64,000 nucleotides of DNA, taken from assembly GCA_028571685.1 (NCBI GenBank), contig CM053146.1, forward strand, positions 25,951,431 to 26,015,430, read 5' to 3'. Shown piece by piece: positions 43,135 to 53,880 of the stretch; within the stretch, counting starts at the first letter, position 1; every line of letters starts with the position of its first letter. Below the pieces are notes generated by a model, which saw only the letters and a list, made by a program, of their open reading frames with translations, made no database searches and was not told where the DNA came from. The DNA is from Heterohyrax brucei. Its lineage: Eukaryota > Chordata > Mammalia > Hyracoidea > Procaviidae. Position numbers and translations under genes: made by a program.

Positions 43135-46075
43135 CACTACCTACCAATAAGTACACTGAATCTAAATGGACTAAATCTTCCAGTAAAGAGGCAGAGAGTG
43201 ACAGCTTGAATCAAAAGACACAATCCGTCTATATGTCGCTTACAAGAAACATACGGTAGATTCAAAGATATGAACAAACTGACAATCAAAGGATGGAAGA
43301 ATACATACCAAACTAACAACACATGAAGAGTAGGGTGGCAATACCAATTTCAGATAAAATAGAATTTAATGTAAGGTCCACCGCTGTGGACAAGGATGGT
43401 CACTTGTACTGAAAGGTTCAACACATAAGCAGGATTTAACAATATTAAATATTTATGCACCTAATAGCAGAGTCCCACTTGATGGCAGTGTGTTAGTGGG
43501 TAATAGCCAGGCAAGCCAAGTGCCGTCGAGTCGGATCTGACTCATCAGAGCATCTAAATATATTGAAAAAATGCTGACAAAATGAGATAGATCACTCCAA
43601 ATAACAGTAGAAGACTTCAACACTCCACTTTCAATCATGGACAGATCATCCAGAAAAAAGCTCGATATAGATACATAAGATCATGTCACGACAATCAACC
43701 AACTAGATCTCATTTACATATACAGAACTTTTTACCCAACAACAGATAAGTACACCTCGTTTTCTAATGCACATGAAACGTTCTCCAGAATAACCATGTA
43801 TTAGGTCATAAAGCAAGTCTGAACAAAATGAAACCCACCAAATTATTGCAAAGCATCTTCTCGGACCACAAATCCATAGAAGCTGAAATCAACAACAGAA
43901 AAAACATAGGTAGAAATCTGAACTCACGGAAACTGAACAACACCTTGCTCAAAGATCCCTCTGCTACAGAAAAATTCAAGGACTAAATAAAGAAATTTAT
44001 GGGATCTGATAAGAATGAAAACTCAACCTACCAGAACCAATGGGATACAGCAAAAGCAGTGCCCAGAAGACAGTTTATCACATAAATGTACACAAACAGA
44101 AGAAAAAACAATGACCTAAACCAAAGAATTAACTCTGAAGCTTGAACAAATAGAAAGAAAGCAACAAAGAAACCCTTCAGACACTAGAAGAAAACAGATC
44201 ATAAAGAATAGAGGAGAACGAAATGAATTAGAGCACAGAAGAGCAACTGAAAAAATCAGCAAAACCAAAAGCTATTTTTTTATAAGATCAACACAATTGA
44301 TACACCATTGGCTAAACTTAGAAAAACAGGCAAGGAAACAAATAACTCAAATAAGAAACAAGATGGGAGATGTTGCAAGAGACTCATCTAAAATCAAAGC
44401 TATTGTAACAGAATATTACACAACAGTGTACTATAACAGATTTGAAAACCTAGAGGAAACGGACAAATTTCTAGATTCACATCACCTACCAAAATTATCA
44501 CAAGGGGTAGAACAACTTAGTAAACCCACCACAAAGGAAGAGATTGGAAAACTAATAATAATAATAAAATCTACTAACTAAAAAAATTACTGGCCCAGAT
44601 GACTTCACTGGAGAATTCTACCAAGCTTTCAGAGAGACATTAATTCCAATACTACTGAGACTGTTTCACAGCACAGAAAATGATAGAATCCACCCAAATT
44701 CATTCTATGAAGCCAGTATAACACTGATACCAAAGCCAGGGAAAAGTCCCAGAAAGAAGTAAAATGACAGACCAATATCACTCATGAACCTAGATACAAA
44801 AATCTTCAACAAAATCCTTGCCAACAGAATTCAACAACATATCAAAAAAATAATTCATTGTGAACAAATTGATTCATACCAGGGATGCAAGGCTGGTACA
44901 ACATCAGTAAAATAACCGATGTGATCAATCATACAAATAACTCAAAGGATAAGAATCACCTGATTTTGTCAGTTGATACAGGAAAGGCATTTGACGAAGT
45001 CCAACACCCATTCAAGCTAAAAACTCTCAGCAAAGTAGTGAGTAGAGGCAAAATTCTTTAATGCAATAAAGGGCATCTATACAAAGCTGACTGTTTATAT
45101 CAACCTGAATGAAGAGAGACTGAAAGAGTTCCCCCTGTAATTGGGAATGAGAAAAGGATGCCCACTGTCACCGTTTATATTCAACATTGTATTAGAGGTT
45201 CCAACCAGAGCAATTAGACAAGACAAAGAAATAAAAGCCATCTGCATCACCAAAGACGGAGTAAAAATCTCTGCATTTGCAGATAACACCGAGAATCCTA
45301 TAGTATCCATAAGTAAACTACTGAAACTAATAGAAAAGTTCAGCAAAGTATCAGGATATAAAAGAAACATAAGTATATCAGCAAGCTTCCTTTACACCAA
45401 CAAAGAGAACATCAAAGAGGAAATCATCAAATCAACAGCTTTTACTATAGCCCCCTAAAAGATAAAATACCTAGGAATAAATCTAAGCAGTGAAACGAGA
45501 GACATATACAGGGAGAAACACAAGACCTTATTGCAAGAAACCAAAAGAGACTTAAGCAGAGAAAACTATCTTACTCATGGATAGGAAGACTTAACATTGT
45601 GCAAATGTCTATGTTACCCAAAGCAATCTACACTTGCAATGCAATCCCAATGTAAATTCCAGTGTCACTTTTTTAATGAGATGGAGAAACAAATTAACTT
45701 TGTTTGGAAAAGGAAAAAGCTCCGGATAAGTAAAGCACTATTGAAGAAGAGTAACACAGTAGGAGGTCGCACACTGCTCAACCTTAGCATCTATTACACT
45801 GCAATGGTAGTCAAAATGGCCTGGTACTGGTCCAAAAAGAGACATGTAGACCAATGGAACAGAATATAGAGCCTATTAGTATCTCATCCTCTTATGAACA
45901 GTTGATATTCAACAAAGTCCCAAAGGTTATAAGGTTGGGTAAAAACAATCTCTTTAACAAACAGTGTTGGCAAAATTAGATATGCATCTGCAAAAAAACT
46001 GAAACAGGACCCATATCTCACACCTTACACCAAAACTAACTCAAAATTGATCAAAAACATAAATTTGAAAGCTAG
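43135..46075 (+). pseudogene. L1-7 ORF2 remnant, C-terminus missing
   Basis: N-terminal endonuclease begins TLNLNGLNLPVKRQRV-like near 43150 and is cut by a 73-bp foldback insert. A better preserved block at 44297-44581 is the linker. The pre-RT region is at 44590-44960. The RT core at 45141-45458 reads [16 protein letters not shown]. The catalytic motif is FADN (45276-45287) with the following residues deleted. [10 protein letters not shown] follows, then the thumb at 45597-45869. It ends mid-gene at 46075. An ATA repeat lies at 44551-44568. Confidence 0.87.
43473..43545 (-). repeat. Foldback mini-SINE insert (iii) in L1-7 ORF2
   Basis: 73 bp bounded by CAGAG at 43468-43472 and 43546-43550. 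The right arm is CAAGCCAAGTGCCGTC plus the core GAGTCGGATCTGACTC (43528-43543) and AT. The left arm, TCCCACTTGATGGCAGTG, is the same SINE end in the opposite orientation. The insert is therefore an imperfect inverted repeat of a SINE terminus. Confidence 0.72.
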
Positions 46076-46335
46076 AAACTCAGACCAGCTGCTACTGGCT
46101 CTTGTGCTGCCTGCACATCCACCTGAAGGCCATGGCCACAGAGGGAGTTAGCCCACCATGGCAGCTGGATGTGAAACTCCTACAGCCAGGAGGGAGCACA
46201 GGGCATGGGGCAGTGAGGCCCATTTTCCCAGAGGTTGCCTAAAGACCCTCCTCCTTTGAGGGAGCTCATCAGCCATTGCAACTATGCCCACTCCCTCATT
46301 AATGTGCAAAACAGTCAAATAAGATATAGGTACTA
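46076..46335. other. Unassigned GC-richer segment replacing the L1-7 3' end
   Basis: About 260 bp starting CAGACCAGCTGCTACTGGCT, clearly richer in GC than its surroundings. It matches no L1, RTE, SINE or LTR sequence elsewhere in the window. No splice-site or gene structure supported. Confidence 0.45.
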
Positions 46336-46458
46336 CTGTATTCAATGAGTAATAGCAGATAACGACACAGTCAGTAAGACAGAAGTCAGTGTATTCTGCT
46401 TTCTGTCAGAAATGATCTCAGGTTTAGGATCCATCCTATGTTGGTGTAACCTCAACTA

Positions 46459-46613
46459 ATCCTGGTGTAGTGGTGAAGCGTGGTGGCAGCTAACCAAGAT
46501 GTCAGTAGTTCAAATCCACCAGGTGCTCCTTGAAATCCCTATGGGGCAGTTCTACTCTGTCCTATAGGGTTAGTATGAGTTGGAACAGACTTGACGACAC
46601 CTAACAACAACCA
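46459..46613 (+). repeat. AfroSINE
   Basis: Forward copy from GGTGTAGTGGTGAAGCGTGG through CTCTGTCCTATAGGGTTAGT to an RTE-like tail, GACGACACCTAACAACAA. The tail shared with RTE-1 to RTE-3 supports mobilisation by RTE. Confidence 0.87.
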
Positions 46614-46620
46614 AAATCCA

Positions 46621-46740
46621 TTGGTTATGTTACATCAGGTTGCATCCTGGAAGGTGATTTCAGTACATTAGACTACACACAGGTATAAGGATTAAGATTA
46701 CAATCCATGTTTTTGGAGACACGAACCAATCCATAACAGA
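46621..46740 (-). mobile_element. MaLR-like LTR fragment (LTR-6)
   Basis: Ends CATGTTTTTGGAGACACGAA followed by CCAATCCATAACA, the complement of a MaLR 5' terminus. The SINE at 46459 may separate it from the rest of the LTR (46336-46458), which I cannot confirm. Confidence 0.45.
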
Positions 46741-46764
46741 AGTGAAGTACATGAAAACTTGCCC

Positions 46765-46862
46765 CAGTATCAGAACTAACTAACTGTGTGGTCTTGGAAA
46801 AGCCAGCTTCTCCTGTTGAGCTTTAATTTCTTTATATTAAAAATACAAGGTACCTAATATAC
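46765..46862 (+). repeat. MIR
   Basis: ACTAACTGTGTGGTCTTGGA, AAGCCAGCTTCTCCTGTTGA and TTTCTTTATATTAAAAATAC follow the MIR core order. Confidence 0.62.
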
Positions 46863-46866
46863 ATAG

Positions 46867-46975
46867 GCAGACCAAAAATTGTGAGGATGGTGCAAGACCA
46901 GTGTTTCATTCTGTTGCATATGGGGTCTATGATTCAGAACTGACTCCACAACACCTAACAAAAACCACAGACACA
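46867..46975 (+). mobile_element. RTE 3'-end fragment
   Basis: GTGAGGATGGTGCAAGACCA, GTGTTTCATTCTGTTGCATA and CTCCACAACACCTAACAAAA match the RTE 3' UTR. About 110 bp only. Confidence 0.78.
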
Positions 46976-47364
46976 ATTAACGTTGATTTTTTTTAAACTC
47001 TCAGATCATATTAATACTGAGAAATGAGAACATAATAATCACCTTTCCCTATAAATGTCCTAACACCTAAGTAGCATCCCCCAAGGAAACACAATACTTA
47101 CTGTTAATGAACCCTGATCTTTCGTTATAATTGAATATCATTTTCACACATATTTACCCATTTTATTCAAATGCAGCCTCAGGGAGATAGTTAAATTAAT
47201 GTTACATTTGCATATTATCTTTGAAGTTGCGTGGTATTGATTCATGATTTCTTTGAAAGTATTACTGCTCAATGGCATGGACGGAGAAGGGAAAATATAT
47301 TTTTTCCTATAGTTTACTACTGAGGATGCTGAGAGTAAAACAGTTTAGTTGAACGATATAAGAG
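46976..47364. other. Unassigned interval
   Basis: Nothing recognised. Confidence 0.45.
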
Positions 47365-47530
47365 ACATTCTGATGGAATAGTGGTTAAGTGCTACATCTG
47401 CTAACCAAAAGGCAGCAGTTCAAATCTGCCAGGCATTCCTTTGAAACTCTATGGGACAGGTCCAGTCCATTCTACAGTGTCACTGTAAGTCAGAATTGAC
47501 TCAATGGGAATGATTTTATTATTGTTGTTT
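47365..47530 (+). repeat. AfroSINE
   Basis: Forward copy: GGAATAGTGGTTAAGTGCTA, CAGTTCAAATCTGCCAGGCA, GTAAGTCAGAATTGACTCAA. Confidence 0.87.
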
Positions 47531-47739
47531 TTAATAAGACGAAGACAAAATGAAAGACCAGGGATCCTTACTCAGTTTTAGGGGCTCTTCCTTCACAGCA
47601 TGCTGCTGCATTATTGATAAATAAAATTATATATGTAAGTTTCACCAAGTCCCAAGATAAGAAATAAGATTTGCATGTCTTACTTCTTAGCCAAGCACCT
47701 TTCTTAACTTCCAAAACAACCTGATTTTTACACTGTTAC

Positions 47740-47900
47740 TTGACCACGTGATCTCAGACAAATCGTAATATCCTTCAGAATCTTACTTTTCAGTTCTGTA
47801 AAATAGGATCACTAAGATCAATCTGATAAGGTTCTTGTAAATCATGAGCATTAGTATGAGGATAGCAACTAGTACAGCAACTCATATAAGGCAAGCATAC
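47740..47900 (+). repeat. MIR
   Basis: CCACGTGATCTCAGACAAAT, TTTTCAGTTCTGTAAAATAG and ATAAGGTTCTTGTAAATCAT match the MIR order (cysteine-tRNA-type core, then the 3' part). Confidence 0.68.
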
Positions 47901-47962
47901 TAATAACGTACAGTACTTGTTATTAGCAGCTGTCTGTCTTTATATTACTTTTATGGATGTCA

Positions 47963-48121
47963 AAAAACCCTCACTGTCAAGTCAATTCTGACTCATATCG
48001 GCCCTATAGGACAGGGTAGAACTGCTCCACAGTGTCTCCAAGGAGCACTTGGCAGATTTGAACTGCCAGCCTTTTGGTCTGCAGATGTAGTAGTTAACCA
48101 GCATGCCACTAGAGTTTCCTC
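47963..48121 (-). repeat. AfroSINE with perfect 10-bp target duplication
   Basis: Reverse copy flanked by ATGGATGTCA at 47953-47962 and 48122-48131. Contains CCCTATAGGACAGGGTAGAA. Confidence 0.92.
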
Positions 48122-48131
48122 ATGGATGTCA

Positions 48132-48459
48132 GGACAGTCTAAAAATTACTGGTTCTCTGCTTCTTGGGCATATTTTATTACTACCATGTTTGATTCACTA
48201 CCCAGCTGACTTCTACACATGTATTTGCGAATAGAGAATGAATTGCTCACGGCTAGGATTAGTTCCTAACCTGGTAGGAAGTTCCTGTGTGAAATTGTCT
48301 TTACAGAACAATCAAAGCTATATCACTGGCTCAAATCAATCTGATTTCTGCTATGAACCATATGTTTTGCTATTTGCCTTGGGTATTTATCACCTGTAAC
48401 TCACCTAATATGAATATGCTTGGCATTTAACGTTGGTTTCAGGCTGGAAAGGCTTGAAG
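48132..48459. other. Unassigned interval
   Basis: Nothing recognised. Confidence 0.45.
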
Positions 48460-48760
48460 TGAGATAGACGTAGGATCAAACACTGACTCTGCCAATTAAG
48501 TTCTGTGTAATGTTAAGTAAGGAGCCCTGGTGGTTCAGTGGCTGAGAGTTTGGCTGCTAACCAAGAGACCAGCAATTCAGATCTACCAGCTCCTCCTTGG
48601 AAACCCTGTGGGGGTAGTTCTATACTCTCCTGTGCAGTCACTATGAGATGGAATTGACTCAGTGGCAGCAAGTTTGGTTTTGGTTAATGCTGAGTGTATT
48701 ACTCAATTTATTTGTTTCTCAAAAGGTGGTTTGTGTAATAATCCATTCTTTATAAGTTAT
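48460..48760 (+). repeat. MIR split by an AfroSINE
   Basis: The MIR 5' part (AGGATCAAACACTGACTCTG) runs 48460-48518. The MIR 3' part (GAGTGTATTACTCAATTTAT, TTCTCAAAAGGTGGTTTGTG) resumes at about 48688. The SINE in between carries an AATGTTAAGT/AATGCTGAGT duplication at its ends. Confidence 0.6.
48519..48687 (+). repeat. AfroSINE inserted in a MIR
   Basis: Forward, well-preserved copy from AAGGAGCCCTGGTGGTTCAG to GCAGCAAGTTTGGTTTTGGT. Confidence 0.9.
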
Positions 48761-48880
48761 ATTAGGACTTCAATCAATAACACAGTGTGTCTGTGATTTA
48801 TGCCATACAGCAAGAACTCAGGAAATGTTTGTTTCATGCCTCTTTTTTTCTTTCAGTAATTGGGTTGTATAAGATTGTAG

Positions 48881-49553
48881 TGTCAGGAGCCACATGAAGA
48901 GCGGAAGTGAGATGAACTATTAGCTCAAAACTAACTCCTATGAGGTGGAAGTTAGGCATACCTCCACTCTCCAACCCTTTCACCATTTCTGACACCAGCC
49001 ACCTTGCCCACCACATTCTCTACTACTCTGCTGGGTTCAATAACTCATTGGGACAGTCACACACAGAACTCGTAGATCATGTTCACAATTATATGGTTTA
49101 TTAGCAAAGTAACACGCTACAACTGAGGATTAGGGTTGACTTGGAAGTAACAAGAAAAATTTAGCACATGGGATATAGTTCATCAGTCAGAAAATCTCCC
49201 AGACAAGACAACTCCCACTTGCCGTCAGCTGTGCCGTCAGGAGGGCCCTTTACTCCAGCCTGTTTCCTCCACCCTCCTCTGAGCCTGGCCTCTGCTGACA
49301 GGCTGCGCTCTGGCAAGTGTTACAGCTCTTTTGGTTCCACTGTCAAGTACCCAGAGGCGCCCCACTCCAACAGGAAGCCTCCTGCCCAAAGGTGCTCAGC
49401 TGTCTTTATCTGTAGGTAAGCCAGCCCCCTGCCTTTGACTCAAGTCATGCACTGAGAAGCCCACTGCAGCCATCTTTTGCAAGTCTGCAAGTTTTTGTGG
49501 CTGGTATCATTTTGAACTGTCTTGTGCTATTTCATTTTGTCACCAGTGTCACA
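48881..49553 (-). mobile_element. Probable ERV-type solo LTR (family not recognised)
   Basis: The plus strand starts TGTCAGGAGCCAC and ends CACCAGTGTCACA, so the minus-strand element has TG..CA termini. AATAAA on the minus strand (complement at 49097-49102) lies about 216 bp before its 3' end, fitting an R-U5 arrangement. GC-rich compared with its surroundings. No flanking duplication or retroviral genes found. Open frames on either strand are treated as chance. It could instead be another non-coding repeat. Confidence 0.42.
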
Positions 49554-50029
49554 GCTCCCTCTTTCTCCTGATTTAGAAGCTTTTCAGTGCAGGGGACCCA
49601 GGATGGAAATACAATTCAGTTTCAGGTTCTTCTTGGTGGTAGCAAGGTCCACCCAACCTGTATAGAATTAGTCAGCCTAGCAAGATGGCAAAACTGACCT
49701 TCCCCTTGGCAGGCCACAATCACCCAGCATGTATAATAATTTAATAATCTTTATAAGGGCTTTACTCACCTTATTTGCATAATAAACTGCCAAATCCATC
49801 TGCAAGACCAGAGTCTAGCAAATCATGTTGGAGGAACTACAAATCCATGGTCAGAATGTATGTAAAGACAAATCTGTTGCATTGCTAACACTACTTATAT
49901 TTATTCATTTATCGATTGTATTTGCAGGTTTGTATATACTCCAAAGTGTCCTTGTGTCTGCTAACTATATTCTTCTTTAGAGTTTTAAAGCAAAGACACT
50001 TTTAATCTTGACCACTATGAACAACAGCA
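49554..50029. other. Unassigned interval, possibly a second LTR-like piece
   Basis: Contains TTATTTGCATAATAAACTGC near 49769-49788 (octamer plus AATAAA), which is LTR-like but insufficient for a call. Confidence 0.3.
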
Positions 50030-50250
50030 ACTTACATTTATTAAGAAATTACTAAATACCAGTGACTGTAGGTTTTTAAGTACTTACAGGACTCACTTAA
50101 GTTATGCTGAATTATATAATCAAGGAAAATAAAGCTTAGAAAAGTAAGTAAACTGGTAAAGCTTACATGGTAAATGAGTGGCAGAGCCTGGATGCAAAAC
50201 TGTCTGTGTCTAAATAAAAATCTATGCTTTTAGACTACTAGGCTAAATCA
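50030..50250 (-). repeat. MIR
   Basis: Complementary order: TTACATTTATTAAGAAATTA, AAGGAAAATAAAGCTTAGAA, GTGGCAGAGCCTGGATGCAA. Confidence 0.65.
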
Positions 50251-50894
50251 CGTTCTCCAGTAAATATGAGTACTGCATCCTCTCTGGCTCATCAAATTCT
50301 GGAATCTGCTTACAGACTCTGTTTCACTTACAGCAATATCCTCAGCAATGTACTTCACTTTAAGGTAATAGCTACGTAACACAATTCCAGACACAACATA
50401 CAGAGATTGTTAAATTTGGAAATAGAAACATAGGGTGAATTTAACGTCTCCAATTGCTATATGAAAATTACTACTGAAGAAATGTACCTAATAATTCTTA
50501 CTTGAGGCTCACTGCATATGTATTTTATAGAAGTTATTTCTTTGCTATTTCAGAACATTAATAGAGCAGCAATAGTCAGAAGCACAAAGATGATCTCACA
50601 ATCAGTGAGCCATGATGGCTTTGTGAGATAAGACTCTTAAATTGCTTGATTCACTCATTTGTCATAGGCACTGGAGATGTTTCCTCTGCTAATACACAAA
50701 CATCTTTACCATCCAAAACAATGTTAATTTGTTATCTTTCTGCCATTGTGCAATTTAATTCCAGAGTAGGCAAACAATGAAGAATCATCCAAACTCTGCC
50801 TAGTTTGAGGAAGCAAAACAGTTGCATTTTAGTAAAAACAAAACTGGGAAGAAACTCTATATACTAAAAGCAAATAAAGGGAAAAAATAAACCT
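50251..50894. other. Unassigned interval
   Basis: AT-rich, nothing recognised. Confidence 0.45.
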
Positions 50895-51055
50895 GTACTG
50901 AACCTCTTGCTATCAAGTTGATTCTGACTCATAACAACCCTAGAGGACAGTGTAGAACTGTCTCATAAGGCTTCTGAGGAGTGGTGATAGATTCAAATGC
51001 CAACATCTTTGTTAGCAGATGAACTCATATTTTGCAGTACATAACACAGGGCTCC
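50895..51055 (-). repeat. AfroSINE
   Basis: Reverse copy: CTTGCTATCAAGTTGATTCT, CCCTAGAGGACAGTGTAGAA, ending near ACACAGGGCTCC. Confidence 0.82.
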
Positions 51056-51289
51056 AAAGGGGGGGACAGTGGTAGAAATTATATAATTATGTAACTAGTT
51101 TTGCTATGCACACTCACTCACATATAACCTGCTCAGTATCCTGTATATTATGATTACTTTGAAACTCTGAAAAATATCAAGACAAAACTATGTACTAGTC
51201 AGTGATGTATTAATTAGCACCTTCTTTGAATAAAGCTATGTGATGTGCAGACTGCTTTATATTTTTTAAATTACTGCTTTATTTTACTC

Positions 51290-51535
51290 ATCTACTTAAC
51301 CTTGGTAACTGATGCATAGTATATTTTCAGTAAATGTTTCTTGAATAAATTTAAGGTACTTGTCATACACCGTACTATCTTACTTTTATAATAACCCTGT
51401 GAAGTGGATATTATTACCATTTTTCTTGTTTTATCGATGAGTTAAGCAGTCTCATTGAAATAAAGAGAGTTGTTTAAGGTCACCTACATAGAAAGTCACA
51501 GGTGTAAACACAAATATAGCATGTTTTCCTATTTT
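51290..51535 (-). repeat. MIR (and possible L2 end)
   Basis: CTGTGAAGTGGATATTATTA, CATTTTTCTTGTTTTATCGA and GGTCACCTACATAGAAAGTC follow the reverse MIR core at 51350-51535. TTCAGTAAATGTTTCTTGAA just before it may be an L2/MIR tail in forward sense. Confidence 0.58.
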
Positions 51536-51686
51536 CAATGCCTTATTCTTCCCATCACACTTGCCAGTATCTCTCTGGAGAGAATATGACCTGATCTGTG
51601 AAATAGTAGAATACTTTGAAAAAAAAATCTATGTAAAATCAGCTTTACTTTTCTATCCTAGAATTTTCATTAATTATACTAGTCCC

Positions 51687-51937
51687 AAGGAGCCCTGGTG
51701 TCACTAATGGCTAGGCACTCAACAGCTAACCTAAAAGTTGACAACTTGAACCCACCTAGAAGCTCTGAGGGAGAAACACCTGGCAATCTGTTTCAGTAAA
51801 GACAACGGTCTCCATGAGTCAGATCCGACTCAATGGCACTTGTCTGGCATGGCTGAGAAAACCCTCTGGGGGCAGAGCTACCTGTCACATAGAGTTGCTG
51901 TGAGATGTAATCGAATTGAGGGCACTATGCAACAGCA
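51687..51937 (+). repeat. AfroSINE, long variant, with internal mini-SINE insert
   Basis: Forward copy from AAGGAGCCCTGGTGTCACTA to GCACTATGCAACAGCA. Its middle carries about 40 bp (51814-51853) that does not occur in the copies at 30419 or 30702. Confidence 0.8.
51814..51853 (+). repeat. Mini-SINE insert (v) inside an AfroSINE
   Basis: Begins ATGAGTC, holds the core GAGTCAGATCCGACTC (51816-51831) and ends CACTTGTCTGGCATGGC. Same start point and core as inserts i, ii and iii. Confidence 0.68.
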
Positions 51938-52635
51938 TGCTTTTCCCAGATATCTTTCATTCTTTTGGATTGTACTAAGTATTCACAATACTTAATATGT
52001 TAGTTTTTGTTCTTTGACTTTATCTTTTTCAACTGGTTTTCAAATAAAGCCTTATAGATACCCAAGGGAACAGTTATGCCAGAAACAGAATGGAATATCC
52101 TTTGAAATTTTGACCTGGAAAAGAAGACTTATCTCCGGAAACTCATTTAAGAGAGAAAGATTAGATTAAGCATTAAGCATTTAACATCAAATGGTTCTTT
52201 GCATTACTCAAGCAAAGAAAATGTGAAAATTGTTACATTATTTTTCTAATGTACGCAAAAATACTGAGATAACATTACTTGACTCTCCATGATAATCTGA
52301 GTACAGGAAATCAACTGTATTTCATCAAATTTATATTTTGTGGTCTAGGAAATTACTGCAAGGTTCAAAAAACACAAAAATTTTTAACAAAATGCAAGAT
52401 ATCTCTTCAAGGATGCAGGTACTGTTAAATCACATTGTTTAGCTTAAGAAAATCATTAACATAGTTGCACTGATGTGAGATGGCTAAGGAAATAGAATGG
52501 AAAAAAAAGATTTCAATGAATATATCTGCAGTTAGTGGAAATTTGGACAACAGCAAAATAATCAAAATAGTTGTAAAAATAATTGTATCTCTGTCTTGGT
52601 CACTTGGTCACTGAATTCCTAACAAAAAGAGACAA
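51938..52635. other. Unassigned AT-rich interval
   Basis: No recognised repeat or gene. Confidence 0.5.
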
Positions 52636-52790
52636 ACTAAAACAAGTTGCTGTCAAGTACAACTCATGGCAGTTGCATGGGTTATATGCTAGTACCAATC
52701 TGCAGTTTCCTTGGCTATAATGTTTATGGAAGCAGATTGCCATGCCTTTGTTCTGCAGCAACTCTGGGTGGGTTCAAAGCTTTTAGTTCA
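52636..52790 (-). repeat. AfroSINE, diverged
   Basis: Reverse copy with AACAAGTTGCTGTCAAGTAC, CAGTTTCCTTGGCTATAATG and CTGCAGCAACTCTGGGTGGG. Confidence 0.55.
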
Positions 52791-53229
52791 TGGCACAAAC
52801 TATTTACACCACTCAGAAATCTTCCCCTATCAATGTTTCCTGTAGCATACTTTTGTACTTAAGGAACAGTCAAATGCCCATCTTTTCTCTGCTTTTGTTT
52901 AGGTTTACCTTGCCCAAGGCATCTCATCATACATCTTTTAGATCTCATGGTAACATATATCATCTTGTCGAACTCTTCCATATGCCAGAATTCACTCTTC
53001 AGTAATCGTGAGGCATGGCTACACATGCTTTACTTAATTATCCCTGTTGGAAAATATCAGCAGGGCAAGAAGGGATTCACTCAAGGTTTGTTGTTATTGA
53101 CTAAATGACCTTTCTAAACTATCCTCTCATTTATTCTATTTTAATTTTTCTAGGAGCACAAAAACTTTTTGTTTTCTTTTTCATGGAATGGGGAGAAAAT
53201 ATATATATAAATGAAAACCAGTACTTGTA
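52791..53229. other. Unassigned interval
   Basis: Nothing recognised. Confidence 0.45.
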
Positions 53230-53305
53230 AAAGCTCATAGCAGAGTTCCCAGCACACAGAAAATGCCTGATGAAAGTTAGCTGTTATTATTACCAGCTGC
53301 CAGAT
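53230..53305 (+). repeat. MIR 3' fragment
   Basis: GAGTTCCCAGCACACAGAAA followed by ATGAAAGTTAGCTGTTATTA is the MIR 3' end. Confidence 0.55.
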
Positions 53306-53425
53306 TTTTGGCAAGACACAATGGCTTCATTTGTCTTAGGTCCTTCCTTGGTAAAATAAATATTCATTAAATCTTTCATTTTAGAAATACAAGTAGTTCA
53401 ATGAGCATCCACTGTTGTATAGTAC

Positions 53426-53597
53426 AGGGTTTCCTCATAGTGTAGTGTTTAAGTGCTACAGCTGCTAACAAAAACACTGGCAGTTGGAATCTACCAAGCA
53501 CTCCTTGGAAACTCTATAGGATGGTTGTACTCTGTCCTATAGGGTTTTTCCAAATTGGAATCAGCTCAGTGGCAGTGGGTTGGGTTTGGTTTGGTTA
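53426..53597 (+). repeat. AfroSINE (left arm of a tail-to-tail pair)
   Basis: Forward copy with CTCTGTCCTATAGGGTTTTT and the tail GGGTTTGGTTTGGTT. Confidence 0.88.
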
Positions 53598-53604
53598 CTC
53601 TATA

Positions 53605-53760
53605 GAACAACAACAAAAGCTGGAGAGTTTATTCTGACTCACAAAGACCCTATGGGGCAGAATAGAATTACCCCATAGAATTTGCAAAGAACGCCTGGTA
53701 GATTTGAACTGCTGACTTTTTGGTTAGCAGCTATAACACTTAACCACTATGGAACCAGGA
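53605..53760 (-). repeat. AfroSINE (right arm of a tail-to-tail pair)
   Basis: Reverse copy starting AACAACAACAAAAGCTGGAG and ending CCACTATGGAACCAGGA. Only about 8 bp separate it from the previous SINE. Confidence 0.87.
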
Positions 53761-53764
53761 TAGT

Positions 53765-53880
53765 GGATGATAATAGTAGCTATCACATCAATTTTAGAAT
53801 AAGTGAGACAATGAATATTAGGTGCCTAACACAATGCCTGCTTGTTGGTAAACAGTAAATGTTATCTGGTAGTGAGGAAT
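53765..53880 (+). repeat. MIR 3' part
   Basis: GATAATAGTAGCTATCACAT, CACAATGCCTGCTTGTTGGT and AACAGTAAATGTTATCTGGT match the MIR 3' half. Confidence 0.6.

Larger units (their letters stand above)
40439..46075 (+). mobile_element. L1-7: plus-strand LINE-1 with full 5' UTR, 3' end lost
   Basis: Starts GTGGAGGGGAAGAGCCAAGA, the L1 5' terminus. The 5' UTR runs to 41741, ORF1 41742-42690, spacer, then ORF2 from about 43135. At 46075, within the C-terminal part of ORF2, the L1 sequence stops and unrelated, GC-richer sequence begins. A real L1 insertion cannot lack its 3' end, so the rest was lost by a later deletion or replacement. Two mini-SINE-type inserts (41963-41984 and 43473-43545) lie inside it. 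Confidence 0.9.

Noticed and set aside
49168..49419. 83-codon proline/serine-rich open frame
   Set aside because: Lies on the opposite strand of a probable LTR and no family is recognised.
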